Positions 23,501 through 35,085 are shown, counted from the stretch's first letter. The stretch: 64,000 bases of DNA from Protonemura montana (GCA_947568835.1 OX387612.1:3658001-3722000), one strand, 5' to 3'. Notes: generated from the sequence alone by a model not told the origin. Numbers and translations: made by a program.

Positions 23501-26500
23501 ACACCTCGTGACACCATCGACCAATCATTGGCTCGCGTCCAGCTTGTGACCATATTTAAAGACGTTCGTCCACATGGATCCCCCATGTCGCTACTATCCA
23601 ACTTACTCAAATATTAATCTATTTTATATTAAATGAACATTGCAAAGAATTGGGAGAGGTAGTTTGGAACGGATAATATTGATAGGACCCTACTGCGAAC
23701 GTCAGCACATTTCCCCGAAGAAATCGTCATCCAGTATCGCCACTTCAAGATTAAAATAGGCACAATGGCACAATGGCACAATTCGCAAACCGAGGCAAGA
23801 ACACTGGCGCTCCATCCGAGACTTGAATATTTTATAGACGCACGTGGCTGGAAGCCTGTGGTGTATTATATGCACCTTACAGAAGTGATAAGGGAGTGAA
23901 ATTAAAGATTTTGCTTCACTTGTTAAGCTTCTCAATTATTTGTTTCCTAGGTGAGGGCGGAACGGATCTGCGTTGTGGTTACTTCAAGGACGACTTCAAC
24001 GGTTTTGGTATGCTTTGGGGAAGTTGCCTTGACCTCCGTCCTTATATCTGCGAGTATCAAGGGGATGTGCATCCCGCAGACAACGGCCTACAGCAAGTTT
24101 ATTTTTTTGACTAATTATTTGATTATTGGGTTTTAACGGCGCACTCTTTTGACAACGGGCATATGGTACTGGTCTAATGGCGTCGGTGAATGAGTGGATC
24201 ATGAAAAGAATGGTGATAAACCTAGCCTGTCAGCACGTAGCCTACTTCTGTCGAAGAACAAGGGGACCACCACCTTAACGTTCCTTCCGAAGGACGGTAC
24301 AACGCGAACAACAGGATTCCTCCACAAATCCATGCTGTCGAGAGGTTGATAAGCAAGGCGAGTGAAGTTGCTGTACTAACTTTTATTTCTCAAAACTCTC
24401 TCCTTGTTTTGAAACATTTTCAAGATTATTAAAAAATATTTGGAAACAAATTTTGGGTTTAAAAATTCAATAACATAAAAAATGCATAATAAATAATAAG
24501 ATAAAAAAAAATCACGTAAAATAAATAAAAATAAAATAAATAAACTTCAAGTAAGGTTCCTTAACAACTGAGATATTTTCCACCAGGATCAGCGATGTGC
24601 TACCTACAGCGAACGAACGCTACACACAAACCCCTGAAGGGGATACCAGTTCCTTCACATACAGTGCCATAAAAAACATCGAGTCTACCGGTTATGCTAT
24701 TGGCACTGAGCAGACTGTGTACAATCAGCTTGGTAAGTTTACTAAAAACTACTATTTTTAATTTAATTTTTACTAACTCAAAGACAACCTGTTGAGCTCA
24801 TTGAACTCAAAATTAACTATTAGTAAATAATATTGATTTATTTTCAGTCCTAGTGTTTCGCAGCGCACTAAATTTAAGTTGTGGATAAGCTTCTTTTTTT
24901 TTTATTAAGGTTCTTTCGGTAATTTCTGATCAATTATTTTGGTAAAAATGTGAAAAAGAGTGGTCCTGAAAAATGTTTAATGAAACTACGAACGGTTTTG
25001 ATTACAAAGCCTGTGGTAATAGCCATGAGCATCGGTGAATGAATGGATGATGATGAGGATGATGATGAGCATAACCTAGCCTAGAAGGGAGGAGGGGAAA
25101 CCCGGTGCCGGCACGTAGCCTACTCCTGTCGAAGAGCACCAAGGGGACCAACTGCTTTACATCCTTTCAGAATGAGGGGACGCAATCCTAGCCATCTCAG
25201 TCCTACCCAAAACGGCGCCGGGCGATGACTGACTGCCTGCGGCAAGCTATCTCGTAGCGCCAGGGGAATTCTTATTATTATTTTTATTATTATTTGTGGT
25301 GTTTAACGACGTACTGTTTGACATCTGACCATGCGGCACTGGTCTAATGGCGTCGGTGAATGAGTAGATGATGATGAGTATGATGATGAACCTAACCTAG
25401 CCTAGAAGGTAGGAGAAGAAACCCGGCACTGGCACGTAGCCTACTCCTGTCGAAGAGCAACAAGGAGACCACCGGCTTAACGTCCCTTTCGAAGGACGGT
25501 ACAACGAGAACAGCAGGATTCCTTCACAAATCCATGCTGTCGAGAACTTGATAAGCAAGGCGAATGAAGTTGCTGTACTAACTTTCATCTCTTCAACCTC
25601 TCTCCCGAACAGAACTGGTCATGTGTATGATGGTCACCCATCCAATACCTGACCCAGCGCAGTGTTGCTTAACTTTCATCCCTACAACCTCTCTCCCGAA
25701 CAGAACTGGTCATGTGTATTATGGTCACCCATCCAATACCAGACTCAGCACAGTGTTGCTTAACTTCAGTGATCTAACGAGACCCGGTGTTTCCAACACG
25801 ACAAACCGTTCGGTCTAGGGCAAGAGCGGGAAGCTAAATGAATTATTTCACTTCCAACGTTTAAGATTCAAAATCAATTAAACTTCTTCATATTTATGTG
25901 TGGTCTACATAGATAATGATGATATAAATTAGCCTTCTAGCAAAATGTGTTAAAAAACATCAAATATCTGCGAACCCAACTCGCCTGTAAATGCTACTGG
26001 GCCAGAGTGCAAGACTACGCGAAGTTAGAGGGAGAAGAGCGATGGCAAGTGAGAGTGAGCGAGTGAGAGGGAAGTACCCTCTTCCTCTTCTCTAGCTCAG
26101 TGACAGCATGTAAAGAGCCATAAGACCGAGTCACTGCTAAGCTCGCATTTAACGAGATAGTCATAGCAGAAAACATCGTCCGATTCTTTGTGTCTGCCAA
26201 ACTTGTAAATGATTATCGCAAATGATAAACCTACATTCATAAAACCAACTAGGTGATTTTCTCGGGGCATGCGACGCATGCCCAACATGCCCTGCCCGCG
26301 CGCCCCTGAAGGCGAGCAAGGTCAATCCAGTCAGCAAGTACCTATGCTAACTTTCATCCCTCCAACCTCTCTCCCGAACAAAAACTGGTCATGTGTATGA
26401 TTGTCACCCATTCAATACCTGACCCAGCTTAGTAAGCACGGTGCTACTGACAGTAATGCCAGGGTTACGAATCACCGCTCTAGGTCGGGGTTCCTGCTTG

Positions 26501-29374
26501 GTGCTATGGTGGTGCTAGTTAGCACGGTGCTACTGACAGTAATACCAGGGTTACGTATCGCGGCTTTTGGTGACTCAAGTAGACTTTACAGCACTCCTTT
26601 GGTTGTGACAACTTTTTTTTTCTTTCCAGAATATCTGACTTTCCTTGAAACACCTGCAAGCAGCGTGAAGTACTACCCAATTAAAACTACCTGGCTTGGT
26701 GCAAAGGCTGCATGTGAAGCTGAAGGAGCTCAGCTTTACAGGTTCGACCATTCGGTTGACCTTGACTCCACAATGGGATTATTTTACTATTTTGAACGAC
26801 CATGGGTGGACTTGAAGAAACCCGGCACTGAAAATCCTAGTGGTAGGTGGCAAATCAGATTTGTTATTTGTAAAAAAATGGTTTTGCCATTTTTGTATTT
26901 GTTACGTCAGACTCAGCTACTATTAATAACTGTTTGGAGAACAGATTCAGGTATCTACTATAAAGCAACTTGAAATGGTCGCGTGTCGTAGGTCACTCGT
27001 GAATAACAGATAAAGCTTACACAGATATTCCATCCTTATGAGGCAAAGACTAGCACAGATAAAGCTTGCACAGATATTCCATCCTTATGAGGCAAAGACT
27101 AGCACAGATAAAGCTTGCACAGATATTCCATCCTTATGAGGCAAAGACTACCACAGATAAAGCTTGCACAGATATTCCATCCTTATGAGGCAAAGACTAC
27201 CACAGATAAAGCTTGCACAGATATTCCATCCTTATGAGGCAAAGACTACCACAGATAAAGCTTGGACAGATATTCCATCCTTATGAGGCAAAGACTAGCA
27301 CAGATAAAGCTTGGACAGATATTCCATCCTTATGAGGCAAAGACTACCACAGATAAAGCTTGCACTGATATTACATCCTTATGAGGCAAAGACTACCACA
27401 GATGAAGCTTGTACAGATATTCCATCCTTATGAGGCAAAGACTACCACAGATAAAGCTTGCACAGATATTCCATCCTTATGAGGCAAAGACTAGCACAGA
27501 TAAAGCTGGCACAGATATTCCATCCTTATGAGGCAAAGACTACCACAGATAAAGCTTGCACAGATATTCCATCCTTATGAGGCAAAGACTACCACAGATA
27601 AAGCTTGCACAGATATTCCATCCTTATGAGGCAAAGACTACCACAGATAAAGCTTGCACAGATATTCCATCCTTATGAGGCAAAGACTACCACAGATAAA
27701 GCTTGCACAGATATTCCATCCTTATGAGGCAAAGACTACCACAGTTAAAGCTTGCACAGATATTCTATCCTTATGACGCAAAGACTACCACAAATAAATT
27801 TTGCACAGATATTCCATCTTTGTGGCTTTCTTCTTAAAAATATTTATGAAAACAACACATGTGAACGTCAATCCAACAATATTGTGCTTGGATTTTGGAT
27901 TAAAGAAAAATAATTCTTTGATTGATTGGGTTTTTTATTCAGCGATTTTCCAAAAAAGTGAGAAGACCACGGACCAGAATCAAAGAAATATTTCCTTAAA
28001 TTTAACAAAAATTTAGAACAGGAGTTTTAATGATGCAGAACAAACGCAAACAAAAAATGCAAATATCTTATTTGTTTAATGGCGCCGAAAATGAAGAAAT
28101 TATTAGTTAAATTTCTTTTGTTTTTAGTTGGAGCTGAGAAATGCGGCCTACTTCACGGCGATGTTTTCTTAAAATCGAGTGTTCATTACGCGGATTGCAC
28201 CAGCCTCAATTACTACGCTTGTGAGAAGGTGACCATAGTAGAAACAACCACAACAGATGCACCCACTACTTTAGATCCCACTACTTTAGATCCCACTACT
28301 TTAGATCCCACTACTTTAGATCCCACTACTTTAGATCCCACTACTTTAGATCCCACTACTTTAGATCCCACTACTTTAGATCCCACTACTTTAGAAACCA
28401 CAACAGATGCACCCACTACTTTAGATCCCACAACTTTAGAAACCACAACAGATGCACCCACTACTTTAGATCCCACTACTTTAGAAACCACTACGGAAGA
28501 TCCAACTACTTTAGAACCCACAACAATAGAAGTAACCACAACAACCAGACGTCCACGTCCAACAAGGCCCCCACGACCAACTGGAGCCCATCACCCCACA
28601 AGACCCCCACGACCAACTGGAGCCCATCACCCCACAAGACCCCCACGACCAACTGGAGCCCATCACCCCACAAGACCCCCACCACGTCCAACTCGACCGA
28701 ATCGACCAAATCGACCGGCCCAACAACAAGTCTTCCTGGGACAACTCGCCAGCGGTCAACGATACAACGTCACAGTCAATGTGTTCGTCAACTCATTGCG
28801 GTCTCTCGCCGATGCAATAAACAGCGACAACTGTAAGTAACACAAGAAAGCTAACTGCACGAGTGGATTGGGTATGGTGCAATGTACAAGGTGCAAGGTG
28901 CAATGTACAAGGTGCAAACAACTAAATTTTTCTGTCTGTTATTGGTTGTCAAAGCTTAAAATTTTAGGCGTTAAATCCTAAAATCAGGTTGCATGTATGA
29001 GAGCAAATGGTTCTCATAACTTGTGTCACATATGACATGACCATAGATGGGAATGAACGGTGAGTGATGTTTGACTTAATTCCTTCTATTTTTCAGCAAT
29101 TCGTTCAGAACTCCGTGACCTTCCCGAGTTACTTCTAACTAAACTCATCTCCCTGGGCGAGAAGAGGGTGCTGTTCGAGGAACGGTGGCCGACGATGTCT
29201 ACAGAAAATCAGCTGACTTTTGTTACCAACATTGAGCGGTACACGGAAGAATTGAAGAAGCTGGTCAATGAACGAAGTCTACTGACAAAGTACTTTAGTT
29301 ACAATAAAGGAGAACGTCAGCTGATCACTGTTAAACTGGACGAGATGGTAGAATTCATGACTCCTTACTTCTAG
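17593..29374 (+). CDS. C-type lectin-like mucin protein, gene B (complete)
   Basis: Exons: 17593-17610, 18612-18748, 19992-20212, 21260-21457, 23951-24092, 24587-24732, 26630-26842, 28128-28832, 29097-29374 (stop). Total 2058 nt, 685 residues. The first exon encodes MLGSEK in frame with MALLALTLLMLTAAAHSSE, a signal peptide; translation could also begin at 18612. Then a pre-domain (ends NNQLG), CTLD1 (TWADASTAC, LRC, GSC, YICEY), a second pre-domain (ends YNQLG), CTLD2 (TWLGAKAAC, EKC, ADC, YACEK), 8 PTTLD units plus TTLETTTDAP variants, Arg/Pro-rich repeats (RPPRPTGAHHPT) and the same C-terminal domain as gene A. Intron 5 begins with GC rather than GT (24093). No EPN/QPD motif is visible. 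Probably secreted; role inferred as matrix or mucus protein. Confidence 0.88.
18170..18490 (+). repeat. Tandem duplication of about 156 bp in intron 2
   Basis: Two adjacent near-identical units, each with TATACTTCCAATAAACCCAA, an ACAAAATAAT run and GCTTATTTAACCAAGAGCTT. The internal ACAAAATAAT copy number differs. Confidence 0.85.
18995..19110 (-). mobile_element. Diverged tRNA-like SINE fragment
   Basis: Minus strand shows an A-box-like segment (TTGCTCAATTGGCAAGAGCA) and B-box-like GGGCTCGAGTGCC. It is diverged from the composite SINE family. Confidence 0.45.
19190..19450 (+). mobile_element. Composite SINE with internal tRNA-like domain
   Basis: Upstream block (TATAGCGTCACTAGAATCAG, GTGAGTATTCACA) precedes the tRNA-like core (TAGCTCAATTGGTTAGAGCA, GGGGTTCGAGT). 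The 3' block is diverged. Confidence 0.6.
19580..19832. mobile_element. Foldback family FB2, partial copy
   Basis: Contains the loop and one arm of FB2: CTCCATCAATGTTTACCTCA, GTGGCTCCACTTAACGTGAC, TTTGGCGGCCATCTTTCACG. The full copy is at 58446-58865. Confidence 0.7.
20401..20626. mobile_element. Foldback family FB1, short copy
   Basis: Inverted arms AACTGGGTTTTGAATGCTAA and TTAGCATTCAAAACCCAGTT surround a short loop, with the terminal GACATGAGTCTAAAAATCAT on one side only. Confidence 0.75.
20750..21208. mobile_element. Foldback family FB1, copy equivalent to 1087-1618
   Basis: Same arms and inner sequence as the copy in gene A, in the same intron. Confidence 0.6.
21510..22622. mobile_element. 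Kolobok-like transposon remnant with THAP-type start
   Basis: Ends AGGGGC and ACCCCT are inverted, flanked by TTAA at 21506-21509 and 22623-22626. From 21811 (+) a frame begins MPCCFVFGCSNNALKSEGAF, which looks like the start of a THAP zinc finger (C-x4-C after the initial Met). It then loses similarity, so the transposase is broken. THAP domains are found in Kolobok transposases. Inner segments are shared with 8863-9373. Confidence 0.6.
22905..23600. other. GC-richer insertion of unknown type in intron 4 of gene B
   Basis: Visibly GC-richer than its surroundings and absent from the equivalent intron of gene A. It starts near TGTAAGTACCGAGAGGCCC, has a TATTTAAA near 23554 and ends near ATGTCGCTACTATCCAA. 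A solo LTR is possible, but I could not define ends or a target duplication. Confidence 0.3.
24123..24392 (-). mobile_element. 5S-SINE, truncated, matches 2518-2776
   Basis: Same truncation and position as in gene A, right after the exon encoding the CTLD1 C-terminal half. Confidence 0.7.
24998..25165 (-). mobile_element. 5S-SINE body fragment
   Basis: Body of the family on the minus strand. Equivalent to the fragment at 3424-3665. Confidence 0.55.
25270..25815 (-). mobile_element. 5S-SINE, full-length, two head modules
   Basis: From the minus 5' end: head with CGGTTTGTCGTGTTGGAAAC, two copies of the 91-bp promoter module, body, CATCATCAT run and the long tail ending TTAAACACCACAAAT. Absent from gene A, so it inserted after duplication. 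Confidence 0.85.
26340..26570. repeat. 5S-SINE head fragment fused to 86-bp repeat stub
   Basis: About 1.5 units of the 86-bp minisatellite follow a minus-strand 5S-SINE fragment, the same order as at 4197-4850 in gene A but with far fewer units. Confidence 0.8.
27005..27820 (+). repeat. 49-bp minisatellite, about 17 copies, intron of gene B
   Basis: Same unit and same intron as 5703-7146 of gene A. Copies here are more uniform (GAGGCAAAGACTA in almost all), so array length and variant pattern changed after the duplication. Confidence 0.95.
28262..28540 (+). repeat. Coding PTTLD repeats in gene B
   Basis: Eight uniform CCCACTACTTTAGAT units (28262-28381), then interspersed TTLETTTDAP variants. 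Compare 48 units in gene A. Confidence 0.95.
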
Positions 29375-29902
29375 GTGTTATTATAGACAGACCTAGAGAG
29401 ATAGCTCATTCTGCGCTGCAATGGGCTACTGAAATTATTTCGGGTTACAGAGCCCTTCAAGTTATAACTCATTTTCCTACTGTACGCTTAAATAATTTAG
29501 AACTTTGCCAAAAGGTGTTAGCCTTAATCTCCCTCGCTCATCTTAATTTTACCATGCAATGTACTTTCTTTTATTTGGCATCGTCGCTTAGTTATCGCAC
29601 TCTGTGGAGAGATTTCTAGACTCCTGCACCAAATACTTTTCTGTGTAGGTGTGAAGAATCTGCGTTCACTTTCTTGTTTGGAAGTATTTTCCCAATACGA
29701 ATGGAACACATTGAAAATGGAAAAATAATACAAATATTTGAAACATTTGCCCCATTATGATGTAACATCTGTATAAGTTTTATTTGAGGAAGCCTTGCAA
29801 CAAAGCCTTGCAACATGAATGAAACGCGATATACATGTTAATTATCCATTAGGATAAAATATCTGTGTACAATTTTTCTGCCGTGGAAGTAAAGAAAATG
29901 TT
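29375..29902. other. 3' flank of gene B
   Basis: No gene. One or two strongly diverged minus-strand units of the 49-bp family lie at about 29740-29880. Confidence 0.5.
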
Positions 29903-30905
29903 GAGAACGCACTGTTTTGATAACGAGTCCTATTGGCATCCGTGGATGAGTTGGTCATGATGAACCTAGCTAGAAGGGAGGAGGAGATACCCGGTGCCAA
30001 TAAGTATCCTATTCCTGTTGAAGAGCACCAAGGGAACCACCGGCTTTACGTCCCTTCCGAAGGACGGTACAACTCGAACAACAGGATTTGTCCACAAATC
30101 CATGCTGTCGAGAGGTTGATAAGCAAGGCGAGTGAAGTTGCCGTACTAACTTTCATCCCTCCAACCTCTCTCCCGAACAGAACTGGTCATGTGTATGATG
30201 GTCACCCATCCAATACCTGACTCAGCGCTGTGTTGCTTAACTTTCATCCCTCCAACCTCTCTCCCGAACAGAACTGGTCATGTGTATGATGGTCACCCAT
30301 CCAATACCTGACCCAGCACAGTGTTGCTTAACTTTCATCCCTCCAACCTCTCTCCCGAACAGAACTGGTCATGTGTATGACGGTCACCCATCCAATACCT
30401 GACCCAGCGCAGTGTTGCTTAACTTTCATCCCGCCAACCTCTCTCCCTAACAGAACTGGTCATGTGTATGATGGTCACCCATCCAATACCTGACTCAGCG
30501 CAGTGTAACTTAACTTTCATCCATTTAACCTCTCTCCCGAACAGAACTGGTCATGTGTATGATGGTCACCCATCCAATACCTGACTCAGCGCAGTGTTGC
30601 TTAACTTTCATCCCTCCAACCTCTCTCCCGAACAGAACTAGTCGTGTGTATGACGGTCACCCATCCAATACCTGACTCAGCGCAGTGTTGCTTAACTTTC
30701 ATCCCTCCAACCTCTCTCCCGAACAGAACTGGTCATGTGTATGATGGTCACCCATCCAATACCTGACCCAGCGCAGTGTTGCTTAACTTTCATCCCTCCA
30801 ACCTCTCTCCCGAACAGAACTGGTCATGTGTATGATGGTCACCCATCCAATACCTGACCCAGCGCAGTGTTGCTTAACTTCAGTGATCTAACGAGAACCA
30901 GTGTT
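29903..30905 (-). mobile_element. 5S-SINE with eight tandem promoter modules
   Basis: Minus strand: eight 91-bp modules between about 30890 and 30145, each with TTGGATGGGTGACC, ACATGACCAGTTCTGTTCGG and a TTAAGC start (some with changes). They are followed by the usual body with CAGCATGGATTTGTGGACAA and a truncated tail. The head module is normally single. Confidence 0.85.
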
Positions 30906-32426
30906 AACACCGAGTTAACAAGTAGCAAGATAAAAAACCGCACAGAAAACATAAATTGTGGGACATAATTGTTTTATGTCTGGAGATTAATCTGTTTTTT
31001 TTTTTTTATAGATATGATAAAAAAAAAGATTTTGCGATAACAGCGATAAGGGGACCTGTCTGGCTGGCCTGCTCTCAAAAAATCGTAGCAGGTACAGGTT
31101 TTTATATTTGAAGAAGAAACAAACAAATATATACTCTGTCGGGTTTTACCAAAATGATCTCTAACTCTCAGAAACATCTGTCTTTCACTGCATGTGATTG
31201 GAAGTCGTAAAGACAATGCCCACTGCTTTGCAACTTTCTCAGAATTGAAAATCACGCTATCATTCAGTTTGATAAAAAATTAGAAAGATTATCTAGTTTT
31301 TTTTAATTAAGTGGTACATATATATTTTTTCAAATTATTTTAAGCACTTTTGCATTAGCTGCGCACCTTTTTGGTTACAAGAGATGAGATTGGTACTAGC
31401 TAATTAGACTGACTAAGATGCCAGTATTATAAAGCCCTATTTTAATTGCCGTTGTTAAGTCAGTAACCAAACGTCAGTCTTGATTAAGTTCCTTTTAAAA
31501 AATAACTTAATTCAGTTCCAGTTCCTTTTCCTTGAAAGGAACTTATTTAAGTTCCAATACCTAAAAAAAAGGAATTGAATAGTTCCATCTATTTAGATGG
31601 ATCTGAATCTATTCCATCTTTTCCATCTATTCCATCTATTTCATTTATCCATTGATCTAGAATAACCAATCTATTCATTGAGGAAAGCAAAATTTCATGT
31701 TAATTTTGAGATGTCAATTCTCAGAAAGACTGAAGTGAGTCGGGTATCATTTTTAAGAATGGTAAACACTAAAAGAAAAGTTGTGATTTTTCCTCGAAAA
31801 ATAAAAAATACCCGACAAGAATAAAATATGAAATACCAAATACCCACAAGAATGCCGAAAATTGGAACTTTGACAAGAACGTAAATGTCGTTTTACGTTC
31901 TTGGTGTAAAGGAACGGTTATTCCGTTACGCTACTACCGAGAAAAAAGAACGCGTTACACCGCTAAGTTCCTACTCAACACTGCCAAACGTCAACTAGAA
32001 AAGACATGTAAACAAAAAGTTGACGGACGCTTAAGGTCCAACAGACCATTATGAATTTAAAAATTAGCTCTTAAAAACCACTGCACAATCACGTTTTTAC
32101 ATTCTGACCTGCCTTTAGCTTCATGTCTATTTTCTGGCAGATTAAAAGCTCGAAGAATGTTAAAAAAAAGACCATGATGCAACACTGCATTGACGCTAAC
32201 GTTTAAACTCTACGGCGCCCAAAACTAACGAAATTTTCTTGAGCCAGAATAGCGGACATCCAGAATTCGAGAAATTTGTCATAATCAAATTGAAATTTCT
32301 CCCAATTTAATTACGATTTATTTTGTCGCTACTTCAGCATAGATGGCCATGAAACTTATTTTTTAAATATTTTGCATTGTCTTAGGGTACTAAACACCCC
32401 GTTATCTTTAGAAAACTTTTAAATAC

Positions 32427-32577
32427 CTGTATCTCCAAGCGTTGGGTCGTAGCCGTTGGCTGCCGAAGCACTTGATGCTGGCCAATTCTCTCTCCCCTTC
32501 ACCAAAGTTGCGTACCTTGGCTCCATTCGAAAGGTCATCCTTCTTGGCTTCATTGGTGTTGTTGCTCGTGTGTCAAA
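32427..32577 (-). other. Possible isolated coding exon
   Basis: On the minus strand a good acceptor (TTTCATTTTCAG) and donor (ACAG then GTATTT) bracket 151 bp. One frame is open throughout; another reads RNFGEGERELASIKCFGSQR after a stop close to the acceptor. No partner exon or known family was recognised, so chance is not excluded. Confidence 0.2.
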
Positions 32578-32931
32578 CTGAAAATGAAAGAGAAAAAATG
32601 TTTTGTTCGTGTATGACTTGACAGATTGAGTTTCTAGATATATTTTTAGTATGATATTGATAGTGATATGATTGTGATATAATCGAGAATTGAAAAATTT
32701 AAACTATGATCGAGATAAGTTGTTAAAAATTTAATTGCTGTTGTATTTAGAAGAACTCTTTATGGAAAGTGGTACATGTGTTCAAAATTTAAGGTGATTT
32801 TTTTTAAATTATTTAGAAAAATCGCTTGGATTACAATTTAAAGTACTGACAGAAAGCACTTACCAAGGAGGTGAAGTTTTCTTTCAATAGTTTTGTACGA
32901 TTCTTATGATTGAAAATACACAAGTCAATCT

Positions 32932-33177
32932 TTGGAGCGTGAAACAGTTGAGCAAGAAATATTTGACAAGTCACTGCACACTCAATTCAAATTGGATTCT
33001 ACGATCAGAGACAATAATAATGTACCTAAATATCTATTGCCTCTGCCGAGAACTGAACAAAAAAATTTATCAATTTGTCTCAAAATGTTCCAACACATCA
33101 TAAAAAAGAAAATTATTGATGAAAATACATCTCGGTCCATTCAAACAGATATTAAACAAGAATTTACCAAGTTTTAA
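32932..33177 (+). other. Unrecognised 81-codon open frame
   Basis: Hydrophilic frame (ETVEQEIFDKSLHTQFKLDS at the start) ending TAA, with no clear start codon or acceptor. Composition is protein-like but AT-rich. It could be a terminal exon remnant or chance. Confidence 0.2.
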
Positions 33178-33610
33178 TCATCCTTTAACTGAATTGAGAA
33201 ACAGTAAAAAAGCTAAAATGCCTTTTTGCAATGTCATTTTTAATTTCTATGTTTAAATCCAGATTGATAGAAAAATCTAGTTTTTCGCTGAATATTATAT
33301 AAAAAAAATAGCAAGTTTTTGTGTGACTAGTATTTGAAGTGATAGTTGCATTTCTGTAGCGTCGATGGCATGCAAACATAGCTTCAAGCTTGTGTAATTT
33401 TAAAAAAATGTCTACAACTTTGACAGATATTTGCTTGGTGACATACACTTATACATTTGCTTGTTTAGCAGCCCACATTAAGTTAGTAAGTTGGTATTAA
33501 GTATATTTTCTATAAATCAGTACAATAATTTAAAATATTATCAAGTGAACATTTCAAAGTACCAGCACATCCAGATTTTCTACTCTTAATAACCACTTAC
33601 AAATTATCAG

Positions 33611-34500
33611 GTGGCACCTACCGTTACCACGTGTTGCCGGCCTCGTTTGCTCAGCAGCAAGCGCCATCGGGTGGCACCTACCGTTACCACGTGTTGCTGG
33701 CCTCGTTTGCTCAGCAGCAAGCGCTATCGGGTGGCACCTACCGTTACCACGTGTTGCCGGCCTCGTTTGCTCAGCAGCAAGCGCCATCGGGTGGCACCTA
33801 CCGTTAACAGGTGTTGCCGGCCTCGTTTGCTCAGCAGCAAGTGCCATCGGGTGGCATCTACCGTTACCACGTGTTGCCGGCCTCGTTTGCTCAGCAGCAA
33901 GCGCCATCGGGTGGCCCCTACCGTTAACACGTGTTGCCGGCCTCGTTTGCTCAGCAGCAAGCGCCATCGGGTGGCATCTACCGTTACCACGTGTTGCCGG
34001 CCTCGTTTGCTCAGCAGCAAGCGCCATCGGGTGGCATCTACCGTTACCACATGTTGCTGGCCTCGTTTGCTCAGCAGCAAGCGCCATCGGGTGGCATCTA
34101 CCGTTACCACGTGTTGCCGGCCTCGTTTGCTTAGAAGCAAGCGCCATCGGGTGGCCCCTACCGTTAACACGTGTTGCCGGCCTCGTTTGCTCAGCAGCAA
34201 GCGCCATCGGGTGGCATCTACCGTTACCACGTGTTGCCGGCCTCGTTTGCTCAGCAGCAAGCGCCATCGGGTGGCATCTACCGTTACCACATGTTGCTGG
34301 CCTCGTTTGCTCAGCAGCAAGCGCCATCGGGTGGCATCTACCGTTACCACGTGTTGCCGGCCTCGTTTGCTTAGAAGCAAGCGCCATCGGGTGGCACCTA
34401 CCGTTACCGACGTGTTGCCAGCCTCGTTTGCTCAGCAGCAAGCGCCATCAGGTGGCATCTACCGTTACCATGTGTTGCCGGCCTCGTTTTCTCAGCAGAT
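33611..34500 (+). repeat. 60-bp satellite, 15 units, CACGTG in most units
   Basis: Unit of 60 bp contains CCGTTACCACGTGTTGCCGG and CTCGTTTGCTCAGCAGCAAG. Two consecutive 240-bp blocks of four units (33911-34150 and 34151-34390) share the same variants, showing higher-order duplication. The period is a multiple of three, so several frames stay open by chance. Confidence 0.95.
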
Positions 34501-34561
34501 AGCTCAACATAAGCGCTGTAACATTAATCGGATGTAGCATGATCAGTATTCATAGCACTAT

Positions 34562-35085
34562 TGATTGATTATTGGGTTTGACGACGCACTGTTTTGATAA
34601 CTGGCCATGCGGCACTGGTCTAATGGCGTCGGTGAATGAGTGAATGATTATAAGGATGATGATGAACCTAAACTAGCCTAGAAGACAAGAGAAGAAACCC
34701 GGTGCCGGTTCGTAGCCTACTCCTGTCGAAGACCAAGGGGACCACCGGCTTAACGTCCCTTCCGAAGGACGGTACAACGCGAGCACAGGATTCCTCCTCA
34801 AATCCATGCTGTCGAGAGGTTTATAAGTAAGGTGAATGAAGTTGCTGTACTAACTTTCATCCCTCCAACCTCTCTACCGAACAGAACTGGTCATGTGTAT
34901 GATGGTCACCCATCCAATACCTGACCCAGCGCAGTGTTGCTTAACTTTCATCCCTCCAACCTCTCTCCCGAACAGAACTGGTCATGTGTATGATGGTCAC
35001 CCATCCAATACCTGACCCAGCGCAGTGTTGCTTAACTTTGGTGATCCCACGAGGACCGATGTTTCTAACACGCCAAACCGTTCGG
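34562..35085 (-). mobile_element. 5S-SINE, full-length, two head modules
   Basis: Minus strand begins near CGGTTTGGCGTGTTAGAAAC, has two 91-bp modules, the body, and the long tail (GACGCCATTAGACCAGTGCC) ending in ATAAT. Confidence 0.85.

Larger units (their letters stand above)
30906..33600. other. Intergenic, 2.7 kb
   Basis: AT-rich. Apart from two doubtful coding scraps (32427-32577 and 32932-33177) I see only a run of TCCATCTATTCCATCTATTT-like pyrimidine repeats near 31585-31660. Confidence 0.5.

Noticed and set aside
23186..23549. Open frames of 70-100 residues in the GC-rich part of a gene B intron
   Set aside because: Frames overlap on both strands in a GC-rich insertion with few stops. 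No recognisable protein motif.
33554..34537. Open frames of 218-308 residues on both strands in the 60-bp satellite
   Set aside because: Period divisible by three holds several frames open at once. There is no splice context, and the protein is an exact tandem repeat in each frame.
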